Shown here: positions 49,129 to 61,107 of the stretch, one piece after another
How positions within the stretch are numbered: the stretch's first letter is position 1
How the letters are laid out: every line of letters begins with the position of its first letter
Program-made: the position numbers and the translations under genes
NCBI RefSeq assembly: GCF_031877795.1
Contig: NC_133971.1
Location: 84,220,446-84,284,445 of the forward strand
Reading direction: 5' to 3'
DNA length: 64,000 nucleotides
DNA from: Strix aluco
Taxonomy: Eukaryota > Chordata > Aves > Strigiformes > Strigidae
The notes under the pieces: model-generated
The model's input: the letters and a program-made list of their open reading frames with translations, nothing else
The model's database searches: none
Told to the model about the DNA's origin: nothing

Positions 49129-50059
49129 CTAGTTTAAAGCCCTGTCAATAAGCCCTGCTAACTCCTGCCCCAGAATCCTTTTCCCCCTCTGGGACAGCTG
49201 CATCCCACCTGTCTCATTTGTTGCCAGCAGACCAGGTGCCTTATAAACCTTGCCATGATCAAAGAACCCAAAATTCCAACGGTGGCACCAGTCTCTGAGC
49301 CACATGTTAATCAGATATGTTTTCCACCCTCTTTTAGTGGTTTTCCCTTCCACTTGAGGGATTGATGAAAACATGACCTGAGCTCCCAAGCCTTCAATTA
49401 GCCACCCCAGTGCCTTGAAGTTCTTTTTGAGTGACTTAAGACTTCTCTCTACCATCTCATCGTTACCTGCCTGGATAACCAACAAAGGGTAGTAATCAGA
49501 GGGCTGCACCAGAGCAGTGATCTTCCTTTTAATATCTCTAACCTGAGCCCCAGGGAGGCAGCAGACCTCTCTATGGTATGGGTCTGGTCGACATATGGGC
49601 CCCTCTGTACCCCTCAGAACAGAGTCACCCACTACAATTACCCTCCTTCTTACTTGAAGAAGTCGCAAGTCATGGGGCTGAGGGACAAGCTGTGGGTGAC
49701 TCACCAGATGGGTCCTCGTTCCCATCTTCATTTGGCTGGCCGTCTAGTTCCAAAGCCTCATACCTGTTGTATAATGACAACTGGGAAGGTGAGGGGGGCC
49801 GAGAAGGTTTTCTCTTGCCTTTCCGAGGAAGGACCTGACTCCATTCCCCCCTGTCCCCCACATGCCCTCCTTCTGCCTGGTGAGAGGAGGGGAGGGAGTT
49901 ATGTATTTCTTGTGGAGCCTCTACCTGCTGCCTTTGTCTCAGAGTGTGGCTCCACCAGTCAATCTTGTTTTCACACTCTTTGATCATTCTCAACCTTTCT
50001 ACCTCCTCCCTCAGTTCAACCACCTGCCTGAGCAGATCGTTTACTTGATCACACCACAC
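49129..50059 (-). pseudogene. CR1 ORF1 (coiled coil and esterase domain), frameshifted
   Basis: Two overlapping frames make up ORF1. The upstream piece (50059-49670) starts after V-C-V-W-C-D-Q-V-N-D-L-L-R and has a coiled-coil-like stretch (V-V-E-L-R-E-E-V-E-R-L-R) and a basic patch (G-K-R-K-P-S-R). The downstream piece (up to 49731, ending 49129) carries the SGNH/GDSL-type esterase region V-I-V-V-G-D-S-V-L-R-G and Q-A-G-N-D-E. The pieces are in different frames, so a small indel lies near 49640-49731. The N-terminal start is unclear: an in-frame stop lies upstream of the first piece. Vertebrate CR1 ORF1 proteins are known to combine nucleic-acid binding with an esterase domain. Confidence 0.85.
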
Positions 50060-50762
50060 ACAAACGGTGTCTCTGACTCCCTCCGATTCAAGTGCCAGGC
50101 TCAGGTACTCTCAGCAGGCAGAGACCTGCACAGCCACCTGTTTGTGCAGGACCTCTCTGGGTTCCCACATTCCTAATCACTCTGCCTCTCGGCCATGTTG
50201 TGACCATGGTCTTCTCTCTGGCCGGGAGGGAACCAATCCCTGGGTGCTGTTTCCCGCACGCTGTGCTCTCACGTCCCTGCAGTGCTGTTCCTTCCCTCCC
50301 CTCTCTCCGGCACTGGACAATGGCTTGCAGGGCTCGAACATACCTTGTGCAGTGGCAGAGACTCAGCCCTGCTCTACAAGCTGCCCTGGGGAACTCACAG
50401 TCAAGTGCTATCCGATCACCCCGAGCTCTGTGGGTGTTAGGGTGATACCCCACAGGGTTCTTATCACGTGATCAGCGGTGGTGGTGCTGGCTCCACCCAT
50501 GCTAACTCGGTAGCCCACCCAGCTCGTTACTGAGGGGTGGGGGGTGAACTGGTCTCCTCGGCGAGTGACCGCCAGTGTGGTTACACCTGGTTCAGAACAG
50601 GTGCCACTGGCACTTGGCTCCATCCTCCACTCCGCCGCCTCAGCTGCCGGCCCACCGGCTTGCCAGCCTCCTTAGAGCCAGCTAGCCGCCTTCTTGGCTC
50701 CAAAAGATTCAAAAGCCCCCCAAAAAAGCTCCTTGCCGGTCCCTTTTGCCATGATTCCCCCC

Positions 50763-52510
50763 CAGTGCAGGCTTACCTACAGCTTTTTACAGCTGAGGAA
50801 TAAACTTGTCACCAGGGGTTTTCTATCTACTGTGGCATCAACTGAAGTCATTGTGCTTGTCAACTTCATCTTTTCTGACAGTGTTCATCTTTGGTTTGCA
50901 GCACTTCACCTTGTGTGGTATTATAATAGCAGCTTGACTGCTGTAAGCCTGTGCATGCACTTAGCTTAAGGATCAGATGCAAGAGCTTAACTACACATTT
51001 CAAGTCTTGCTGTGTGGCTGCTGTGCTATATGCCCTTGCTGCCTTGGAATATTAAGTCCCAAATGTTTGCTGTTAATTGTGAGAAATGGCCTGACTGTGA
51101 GATTCTAATTTGCCATGAGTATTTTTTCTCATTTTAATAGTGAGACTTTAATTTTTAATTTCCCCATTTATGCCAGTTGCCTTTGAGGCTTTCTGTAGCT
51201 TTGCACTGAGACCCTCCACACAGAAGGGAAGACTCTCTGTAATCCTGCAGTGAAGCTGGATTTGCAGTCCGTTGCCACTTGTCATGAGTTGGTGGTACAG
51301 CTTATGAATGTGGTGTTCATACCATATGAACACTTGCATCCTGTTGCTGGATGTTATAACAGTACCTCAGTGAAAAAAGCCATAAAGAAATACCTGTTGA
51401 CTTCGATCTACTGTGTGTGTGTTTATATATAAAGTATTTTTACTGCAAATAATCGTCCTTTGTAAAGCTGAATATTATTTGACTGTCAAATCTATTTTGA
51501 ACCCTTAAATTCTAGAATACCACAAGAATGGATGCAGGTCATAAGATCAGTTACACTGAGGGTAGACAGTGACTGTTTTCTCTATTGTCCTACCAATTTA
51601 GAAATCCATGCTGGAGAACTTAGCTCGTGGAGAAACTGTTGCTTAAATTGGATCACCTCAGTGTAATCAGGGATATAAACAGCGTTACTGATTAATCACA
51701 CTGAGTTGTATTAATATGTATAGTAAAAATTTATCAGCAGCACTCTAAAAATAAATATGTTAAAATAAATGTATTAATGGGGAAGGGGGAGAGCTTAATG
51801 CAACTATGCCAAACTGAGGCTTCCCAACTCTTGATTGCCTTAAGTCTTAGTAGTGTGAGGACAATACTTGAGTTTGTAGCGTTTTATTTAAAAATACACT
51901 AGTACTTATGCTTTCTTCTGTGACACATATGATCTTACAGCTAGCCCTTGCTAGAATGGGCTGTCCAGCACATGTCCTTCAGACTTTATTATTGTAGTTC
52001 GAGTGACTCATGTATGCAATAATACTTGGCATGTTGAATGACAAATGCATTTTTATGGTGAAGAAACACCTGTCGTTCTAAGGTCATTTGTGTTCAAGGG
52101 TTTTTTTAAACACTGCCATTAGAGAAAAAATTAAATGGATTTTTCTATACTTTTGATCAAGCTGTTGTAATGTTTCAGTCATGAAGATTACATATTTATG
52201 TTAAAGAACAGATGTTGGACGTCTTATTTGTACATAAGTTATCAAAAGTTTATATAGAAGAGAAACATGTATGTGGAATTGAACATGGGGATACTTCTAA
52301 TGTAGAGTAAATACCGTTGTTACTGGTTTTCTGATCTGTGGGATTGGAAATGTACTTAATATTTTTACTCCAGGCTTCTGTTTATACCTCCAAGTTTTTA
52401 CACTGAATGCAAGCTAGAAGCTTTACAGTTTGGTTTTTTTTTTTAATACTGTCTTTTCTCTCTACTGGGCTGTTTGGAGAGTGTCAATAAAATATACTTT
52501 ATTTGTCCTG
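50763..52510 (+). other. MTMR12: Probable distal MTMR12 3' UTR
   Basis: AT-rich, intron-free sequence continues after the CR1 and holds several AATAAA words (e.g. 50809-50814) before a well-placed one at 52486. If the CR1 is removed, stop codon to the distal signal is about 2.2 kb, a plausible vertebrate 3' UTR. That this is transcribed as MTMR12 UTR is inference. Confidence 0.55.
52486..52491 (+). terminator. MTMR12: Candidate distal poly(A) signal AATAAA
   Basis: AATAAA in 'gtcaataaaatatac' is followed within 40 bases by T- and GT-containing sequence ('tttatttgtcctg', 'gtatgttaatgtc'). It follows a T-rich stretch (about 52433-52445). It is the best candidate for the end of the long transcript. 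Confidence 0.5.
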
Positions 52511-55500
52511 AAACGAGAATGTATGTTAATGTCATATTTTCAAATGATGCTTTAAATCACACTTGACAGTCTTCAGTGACAAGGCTTTTCTAGTTATATG
52601 CTGGGTTTGTACAGACTGTTGCAGGGAGGAAGCTGTGCAGTTTTGACCTGGTTGTACTTATTGGAGAGGTGCTGTCAGCTCAGGAAACAGGAAAGTTCAG
52701 TGCAGTGTAGTAGGATGACTATGGAAAGCTAATAAGACGGTCTAGAATGTGTCTGCTGAATGGCAGTGAGGATTTATTAAAGTTTATTTCAGTCTTAGCA
52801 ATGTACTTGTCTTCCCTCATTTCAAGGGGCAACATTGTTCTTACAAAGTTCAACTAAGCAATTTCTTGAAATCACTACAGCAGGGTATTTCTCAAACTAA
52901 ATGTGTGTTGAGCATGGATTGGGAGATGGTCACAGTAAGCCATAGAGTACAAATTTTAAACTTCTATTTTTTTCCAAATATTACAAATTACTAGCTTCTG
53001 TACAAAACCAGCACTAGCACAAATCACACATTCAAAAATCATGCCATGCTGGGTGTTCCACGACTGACAGATTTTTTCTTGAAGTCTCATAGAGCAATAG
53101 CATATGCAGTGGCTGTGAAGTGCTGGGTCATGTTGTAACACAAGGTATGCCTCTGCCTCACCCACATCTTCTAAAGATCAGTGAGTGTACTTTGACCACT
53201 TGACTTTGATTTAAGACTGTGTTCACTAGTGAGAATGTTCAGCTATTGGTCTACACCATATTGGAATGCAAACATATACTTTATGAAGGTATGTACAGCC
53301 AACTTGGCCTCCTGATCTGTCGCTCCACTTAGAGCTTCTTCCATTCATGCTCAAAGCATGGAAGGATAACTTCTTCAGGAGGTAGTAGAATACTTTCTGC
53401 TGTGGATGTCTTATGATGGATTAGTTTTGTCACACCAGTTACCTTCATCCTGATCTTTAGCTGAAAACAAGTGCAGTATTTACTGCCTGGTACTCTCTTG
53501 AAAAGAGCTAGGTTTTGCATAAAGCACTATTTAGAAATTATGTGGGATGGACTTAATTTTCTGGGACAGGGAGGGGATGGATTAGTGAACTTGAGTCTCA
53601 AAAAAGCATTCTATATACAGAAATACATATGTTCTTTCAGGGTGAATTTAGTGCTTGGGGGGTGGGAGGGGCAAACCCCTTCTCATGGTCTCAGGTCCTT
53701 TATCTTGGTTTATAGAAAAGTTGACTTGTGACAAATGCTTTTCCAGCATTTGCAGGATGTCAGAACTCTTACCTGGTGGGATAGAATTATCTTGGAAAGG
53801 AGTGGACACAGAAGGTAAGGATAGCTGACGTTTGAGCAGGAGAAACAATTTTGTGAGGAGGGCACCTCCATGTTGACTACAAAGGGAGTAGAAATAAGGT
53901 TGTTCAAGCTGTGTTAGAAGAACATGGTAGAGACCGCAAACAGTTCTGAGTCCCAGAGAGGCTTGCTTGGGATATAAGTTTGACTTTAAAGAGTATTACC
54001 TTTAAACTAGTTATGAAGGCTGAGAAGAGGTTAATAGAGGACTGCTAACACTTTTGCAAGTGTTTGTATGGGCAAGGGATGCTTGATGCTGCCACATTTT
54101 GGACTACTGTGAAGCCTTGTCCTTATGTGGAAACCCTATGGAACAGTTAACACTGTTGCTTGATTGCAGCGTGTTATTCCACTTCCAGTGAGCATTTGGT
54201 TTCTCAGTTTTTTATTTCAGCAATCCAGTAAAATGAGATAGGTACTTCCCTTAATGTTACACCTGGATGCTTAAAGCAGGCAGATACCATCTACCTAGGA
54301 AGTGTGTTTGTTAATTTATTTTGTGAACAGCAGAACTATGAAGACTGATTTCCCATGGCGTTGTCTTGCCTTGCCGTATCACAGTTGCCTCAACTTTGTC
54401 CTTCTGGTATGTCCTACCCTTGCTTATACCACAGCATCTTCCCTCCACCCATCTCCTCTCTGTTCTGAAGTCATGTGCTGTGTCAGCAGTTGTCATTGCT
54501 ACTAACTTGCTGATTCAGTATCTCGGTTCCTGGGGGACCAAGTAAATGGACATGACTTGAGGTGGCCAGGCCATATAGTCTCCAGACTGCCTGTTGGAAT
54601 CTAGTAACTTCTGAAATCTGTGTCTGCTGAATATGATCAAAATTATCTAGGGGTTTCCAAAGTTTTGGTGCAGGCGGGTGGAGGGGAACTGATGAGCTGC
54701 CTTGTGTGGTTCCTAAGGAAATCAAGGTGGGAGAATGAAACCAAAACCCCTGTACCTGCAGCTCAGGCATGATTCAAATCTGCAGTTTTCAAGCAATGCT
54801 ACTCCCAAATAGGAAAATCTGCTCATTTACAGTCAGATCATGTATCCCAGTTTCATCTTCATGCAACAATTTTTTTTTTCTTTATTTTGGGTAATGTTTG
54901 GTTTTGTGTTCTGAAATAAGCTTTGATTATACTGTAGGAGCCAAAATTCAGGCTAGGGAGCCATTGAGTTTCCTGGAAATCAACTGACATTTGTATGACT
55001 TCTGAAAGGTCACTTATTTTTATTCCCATCCGAAGAAAATTTCCAAGAACAGTTAACACAGCTAGACTTAATGTACAGTTTTGCTAATTAATGGTGTAAA
55101 TCTTCAAGTATTTTATAAATACTAGTAAGCTTCTAAATGCCAGAGCTTTGTGGGCTCACTAGCTAGCTCAGTTTGCAGATAGTGGGTTTCACTTCCTTTT
55201 GAGTTTCTACAGGCTTTGATTTAAAGTATGTTTATGCATGAATGTGATGACAGAAAAGCAAATTTTATGCAGATGGTGCAGTGCTCATTGCTTCATGTTT
55301 TGGTGATGATGCAAGAAGATATTTCAACTTTCACTATGACCCCAATTCAGAAATCAAAACAGGATGCTCCTTACCAAGGTCACTGCATTCCCTACACAGA
55401 TGAACCCTGTTTGTAGGAAACAAATACCTTCCTGCATTTTCCAGTTTCCCATCCCTGACTTTCCACTGTGGGTTTACTCATAAAAAAAAATCTGTCTTGA

Positions 55501-57719
55501 CACGCTTTTTTGGTGGCAGTTTGTTTAAGTCTGAAAAAAATTGTTTTTATACCTGCCCTCTATACTTGTTTTTTCCTGATGCATTCTCCTGAGGTGGTGG
55601 GAATGTCTGAAAGCCAGACAAGTACTACAGATGACTTAACCAGTCTTTTCAAAGTACAAGGTCACTCACTTCGCTGCCAGTATGGAGCACGGCAGCTCTG
55701 GAATTTGTCCTGTAATCATCATAATATTAATAAAAATAATTGTTTTGAATAAGTAAAATCCTCCTGCACAGCATTTTTCACAAAAACTGCATCAAAGAAA
55801 AATCAGGGTGATGATCCCAAACTGTTTTCTAATTGCAGTCTATCTCCTGTAGCTTTCAGTACTTTGCTGTACTGATGCCTGCAGTGGAGAGTCATGAGCG
55901 ACAGAAGAGTGATGGTCTGTCCTCCCAGCAGCGTCTGGGTTTGGGTTACACCCGATGTGGGGCAACCACAGATGGCTGCCAAACGGGGTCCTGCTGCGCA
56001 TTGCCTAGTGGTGCACTCCCACCACCTTTGCTGTTAGTTGCTGTTAGTCTTTGTAGCTGCCAGCTGATTTTATGAAAATACGTGGTTTGCTTTCATGGAT
56101 TAATTTTCTATCAATTCAGCTTGTTGATCCAAATCACCCCATGGGGGTGTGTAAGTGGAAATAACAGCAGCAAGTTGTTTGAGGATACCCTTTTCAATAG
56201 GCAACCCCCAGTTAGAGCAGACAAGATGAAAGATAGAACCACAAGTGCAGTGAAATTAACTCTTGAGCTGCCATGCTGTTGAAAGAGAGAAATCCTGGGA
56301 ACCACATCTAATGTGTGGCTAGCTGAAAAGTTGTAAATAACACGCACAGCTGATTCCAGCAATTTAACACTTTGTGGGGAAAAAAAAAAAAAAAGAAAAA
56401 AGAAAAAAACACAAGCCAAACCAGCTTTGGTTTGAGGTTGCCTGTAGAAGCCTTACAGTGTGATTTAAAGTATAGTTTCGTTGAATCTGACCTGTTTGCT
56501 GCAGTAAGAAGGTAAGGTAAACAAAAACAGTTAACTCAATCTATGGCTTTCAAACACATTTTGATGCTCTTCAGGCCTGTAGTTCCTTAAACTGTGCTTT
56601 GGTTTGGACTGGCAGAGTTTTTAAATACCATCATGTGCCTGGGCTGTGATTAAGCAGTGATTGAGTGTGGCTGTTGAAAAGCAAAAATCATGTTCTGACT
56701 TGTAATCTGAAAATAACCATTGCTTGGAAAGGGATTTTGGATTCCTGATGCATTTCTGCTTTTCTCTTCTGAGCTTCAGCCATGCATAGCTAAGCTGATT
56801 CGTTACCCCCCCACCCCCTTTTTAGTATATTTTACTTATATACTTCTCATTTTTATTTAGGTTTAATGCAGGTTATGTGCTTTGTCCATACACAGCCCAT
56901 TAAGATGGTTGTCTCAGGTGTAGGATGGAGCTCTCTCCATTCTGATTGAAACCCCCTAATTATCCAGGGAAATTTACCCACCTAGTGTCGTTTCTAAGGC
57001 AGCGGCCCTTTTTATGACTCAGAGTGCAGCTGAATAGCTATCTGGCAGAGAAGATGATAAAAAGGGCTAGTTACTGAAATGAAATACAGTAATAGTAAGA
57101 CCATTACTTAATGTCTTGGTATTAAGTAGAGACTGCATGAATATGCAAAGCCTCTGGAGTTCTGCAGGTAATAACGGATGCTGGAAACAGCTGAAATACA
57201 ATTACCAAGGGCCCAGACTCACTTAGGCAGCAGGAAATTACTGAACATAAACATTTCTTCATAATCTTTGTATCTTATTAAAGTAATAATAGCCCTAGTG
57301 GTGCTGGCTGCTGACATTAATATTCTGTCTAGACTGGTAGACCCTTCCCCTTCTTGAACATTTTACCTCTCAGTTGTTAACATACAGCCTGCTGCCTACC
57401 AGCTCCACCCTCACAAGGCAAACGTCTCCCCCAGTGGCAATGCACACTCAAAGGGAAAAGTTGACTTTGCACTTGTCAGAGAAGCATTGTATGTTCCGAA
57501 GCCAAGAAATTTATTTTGAAAAGTTATATTCAGTTAGTTAAGTTATACCTGCGTGTACCAAACTGGAATTGAAAGGGTGAATTTAATTACAGGACTGAAA
57601 AGGAATTCTTTAATACACCTGAACTCTTTTAAGTGAGGAAACGAGGATTAGCTCTTACTTCCACGGACATGTGGGGGGAAAGAAACACTGTATTGGGTCT
57701 GGTACGTTGTCCCCCTGCA
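52511..57719. other. Downstream non-coding flank, nothing recognised
   Basis: About 5.2 kb, mostly AT-rich, with a few purine-rich and A-rich patches. Open frames here are short and show no recognisable protein. In mammals GOLPH3 lies on this side of MTMR12, but no exon of it was seen. Confidence 0.5.
56380..56410 (+). repeat. A-rich simple repeat
   Basis: Fifteen A (56380-56394) followed by G-interrupted A-runs. It makes an F-rich open frame on the minus strand that is not a gene. Confidence 0.85.
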
Positions 57720-58480
57720 GCTAGTGGATGTCCACGGTGGAGCAGATCTCCATCTACAGCATGTGGAAGACCCCACACCAGAGCAGGGGGATGTGCCCAA
57801 AGGAGGTTCTGACCCTGTGGGAAGCCCACACTGGAGCAGGCTCCTGGCAGGACCTGTGGAGAGAGGAGCCCATGCTGGAGCAGGTTTGCTGGCAGGACTT
57901 GTGGCACCATGGGGGACCTACGCTGGAGCAGTCTGTTCCTGAAGGACTGCACCCCATGGGAGGGACCCACGCTGGGGCAGTTCGTGAAGAACTGCAGCCT
58001 GTGGGAAGGACACATGTTGGAGAACTTTGTGGAGAACCATCTCCTGTGGAAGGGACCCAAGCTGGAGCAGAGGAGGAGTGTGAGGAGTCCTCCCCCTGAG
58101 GAGGAAGAAGCAGCAGAGACAACAGGTGAAGAACTGACCACAACCCCCATTCCCTGTCCCCTGGCACCACTGGTGGGGAGGAGGTAGAGAAAATCAGGAG
58201 TAAAGTTGAGTCCAGGAAAAAGGGAGGGGTGGGGGGAAGGTATTTTAAAATTTGTTCTTATTTCGTGTTATCCTACTCTGATGTTAACTGGCAATAAATT
58301 AAATTAATTTTCCCAAGTTGAGTCTGGTTTGCCCATGCTGGTAATTGGTGAGTGATCTCCTTGTCCTTATCTCGACCCACAAGCCTTTCATCATATTTTA
58401 TCCTTCTGACCTGTTGAGGAGGGGAGTGATAGAGCAGCTTTGATGGGCACCTGGCAGCCAGCCAAGGTCAACCCACCACA
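57720..58480 (+). mobile_element. Solo LTR fragment of an avian endogenous retrovirus (ERVL-like)
   Basis: The right end reads 'gtcaacccaccaca' and ends in CA at 58480. It is preceded by an AATAAA-containing AT stretch (about 58292), 'cttatctcgacccacaagcc' and 'gtgatagagcagctttgatg', a combination I recall from LTRs common in Neoaves genomes. The left part is a 45-bp-period minisatellite, and the usual TG start was not found, so the LTR is 5'-truncated or its start has diverged. No gag, pol or env sequence adjoins it. The family name is from memory and needs a repeat-library search. Confidence 0.7.
57770..58075 (+). repeat. Minisatellite of about seven units, period 44-50 bp, inside the LTR
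   Basis: Copies of a 'gacccacgctggagcag'-like core start at about 57770, 57822, 57866, 57915, 57964, 58009 and 58054. The last spacings are exactly 45 bases. Units share 'ctgtgggaagg' or 'ctgcaccccatgggaggg' spacer sequence and differ by many substitutions. Since 45 is a multiple of three, stop-free frames carry across units on both strands. Confidence 0.88.
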
Positions 58481-61107
58481 AACACTTAAATAGTTGCACC
58501 ATTTAGCAGCATGTGTTTGGCTGTGTGAGTTTTTGGAAAGCTTTTATGAGGAGGTTTCAGTCCCTTTAGGTATGGCTGAGTTTTAAAGGTGTAGAAAATG
58601 TATTTCATGCATCTATATTAGCTTTTGTTCACTTTGTTTAACTATTGGTTTGCCAGTAGATACCACCCACACAGATACCACCCACTGATTCGTATTTCCC
58701 AGGTCTCCTGATTGTCTCCCTGGGCATGCTGTGAGAAGGTATGCATTCTATTTATAAGTCAGTAATCTTGGTGCAGCTATCACCAAAACTTCACTGATGA
58801 GCTGTGGAAGTCTAAGCAGTCTGTCCCATGCTGGGGCAGGCAATAGCTGCATAACCACTCATCGGTAACTTTGGTGTGTCAATTAGATCAAATTTTTGAG
58901 ATGTATTTGATGGCAGTGAGGAGCATGAGATGTATTGCTCTATGGAGAACGGGTAGGAGAAGCCTTGCAGGAGGGCTCTTGGGTCAGGTGCTGGCTGAAA
59001 GAGCTGTGTTTAAAGAAACTGTCTCCAGCTGTTTGATTTATACTGTGCTCAAAGGAGCAGGGCTGTATATTTTTATGAATAAACCAAACTGCATCAAAGA
59101 TGCTTTATTCCTAACTGGAGTAACCTATCAGACTCTGAACTGGCCAGCTGCCCAGATAAGAAAGATCTCTTCCTGTGAAAGGGAAACTGGCAGATGGAAC
59201 AGAACTAGGAATCTTGTTTGGTTTTTTATTTTTGTCAGCTGTGCTGAAGAGACATAGTAAAAAGTCTGCTTTGAAGTAGTTCTATCTATCTATCTATGTA
59301 TTTTCAAATTTCAGAATTATTTTTGTGCAATAGGTCTTCCCAATGGAAAGTGTAAAAATGGCATCTTCTTCCTTAAACAGTTTTTGTCCTCTTATATATT
59401 CCATGCTATGCTTTCTGATGTTTATGGCAAAATAAAGTCCCTGCTACTGTCAGCTTGGAGTACACCTTCATAAAAATTATTTGCTTAAGTTTTTAGTTCC
59501 ATTGCAGGAGTATAGCTAGGAGGAACGTGGCCTTGTGAAGCATCAGAAATAGCTCCTGTCGTAAAACAGGATGTTAGAAACACTTAGCACCCTGTATTAA
59601 CCTGAAATTAACAATGATTAGTGAACACATATTCAAACATAACATACTTATCTGAGGCCAATTTACAATCCCGGGGTTGTGCAGATGTAAGTAATGCTTT
59701 GGTTTTGGCTGCAGGACATTTATGACTGATGGTGAAGTGCCAAGTTGACTCTCCAGTTGCATGCTGAGTTTGCAGCTACGAAAACAGCCCATTTGATTTA
59801 AAGAAGAAGGAAAGTCCTTAATTTGTTTTTTGCAGAGCTGTATTTCAGAGTGGGACCATGGTTCCATGGTAGGAAGTGCTTTCTTTGCTTTGGCATAGTG
59901 CCTAGTCCTGCTCTCCTACTCTAAGCAGTGAGAGATCACCTCGCTGGATTTCAGCCACAGGTGCGTTTTGATGCCTGAGGCCAGTAAAATCTTGAGTGTC
60001 TTCTGCTTATGTGTTTTTGTTCTGCAGAAACACAAGAGTTGCAATTGCTGCTCTGTAACTTAGGCTACAAACAATGAGACTAGTTCTAGTTTGGGGGGAT
60101 TTTTAAAGGGTTGCTTTTTTTTCCTCTCTGAAGGACTTAACAGCTATTTACTACACAGTTAAGTAAAATCATTGTTTTAAGCTTTGACAAAGAGAATTAA
60201 GCTGGTGCCTAAGTAAACATTAGGGAAAACATTGACTGAGAAAAGACCATACATAGCAAAGTAAGACACCTTGATACAGATGGCTCTCATCAGTGTGACA
60301 TATTCTGTGTTAAATATGGAAAGCTCAGTTGTCATTTATTGCATCTCAGCAAGAGCAAAAAGAGTTATAATATAAAATTACTTATAAACCAGACAGAGAT
60401 CTTGACTTACTGTCTAATCAGGTGAAAATGCTGATATGCTGTGCAGCTTCTCTCATTCCCTGCTGCAGTCAAGGGCTTCCCTTGCAGATGCATCCATGTT
60501 GTTTGGAGGTTGCTGGACCATGCCAGAGTCACCTTCTTAGGCTGCTGGATGTATTTCTGTTACCAGTCATAACTGGGTTTCTCCATTATGTTTTTGTTTC
60601 TAATTTCCATCTTAATTTGCAACTGGCGATAATTTAGCTGCTAATCCTTTTTTCTCTCTCCTCCTTGGGGAAGTCATTGGAGTCCTGAAGGTCTAATCCT
60701 GGCTTCAGTGACATAGCTTATCACTGTGAGAATCAGACCACCTCTGGTAGCTGTGGGAGGCAGATTTTTGGGAGCCCCAAAAGGTAGGCTGTTTTGTAGC
60801 TAGTCTGGGAACTGCCTGCATCAGCATTGGAAAGTGATCTGATGGTCACTTGCCACCCATTGCTGTTATTCTAAGTGTGAGGCTTTGAGGCAGACAGGTA
60901 TCAGCGTCCTGGCTTGAAGTTAGAATTTAACTGTAAATGGATTCAAGAGAAAAGGAAAGCTTCTTCTGCCCTCTTCAAACCTAACTTTTGCAACAACTTA
61001 GTACATTTTAAAAATAAGATGATAATGCAAAAATAAGTGGCAAGACGGCAGTTCATATAACTGAATAAGTGATGCAAGCATTTTTTTGTACTTTCTTTTC
61101 TTCACAG
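58481..61107. other. Non-coding flank, nothing recognised
   Basis: About 2.6 kb with short unrelated open frames, a small direct repeat ('agataccacccac' at 58658-58670 and 58673-58685) and a TCTA microsatellite at 59281. No gene supported. Confidence 0.5.
59281..59297 (+). repeat. (TCTA)4 microsatellite
   Basis: Four tandem TCTA units and one extra base; a short simple repeat. Confidence 0.8.

Larger units (their letters stand above)
46082..50762 (-). mobile_element. Near-complete CR1 LINE (about 4.7 kb), antisense in MTMR12 3' UTR
   Basis: In minus-strand order: a GC-rich 5' UTR (about 50762-50100), ORF1, ORF2 with endonuclease and reverse transcriptase, and a 3' UTR ending 'ttggaaaagaccttgaag'-type sequence with an 'attctgtg' terminal unit at 46082. 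Most CR1 copies are 5'-truncated, so one that retains the 5' UTR is uncommon. Flanks are AT-rich UTR-like sequence on both sides. The word GTGCA occurs near both junctions (46071-46075 and 50765-50769), but CR1 usually leaves no clear target duplication. The 5' limit is set where GC content drops and is good to some tens of bases. Confidence 0.95.

Noticed and set aside
46510..50969. Plus-strand open frames across the full-length CR1
   Set aside because: They are shadows of the minus-strand CR1 ORF1, ORF2 and GC-rich 5' UTR.
57629..58187. Open frames of 92-173 residues on both strands
   Set aside because: They come from a 45-bp-period minisatellite within an LTR; the period being a multiple of three keeps frames open. 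No protein family is recognised.
57720..58480. Possible complete endogenous retrovirus around the LTR
   Set aside because: No gag, pol or env-like frame and no second LTR lies next to it, so only a solo or partial LTR is supported.
58871..59257. 128-residue open frame, considered as a gene or exon
   Set aside because: No family similarity and its start codon is not ATG. No splice or promoter context supports it.
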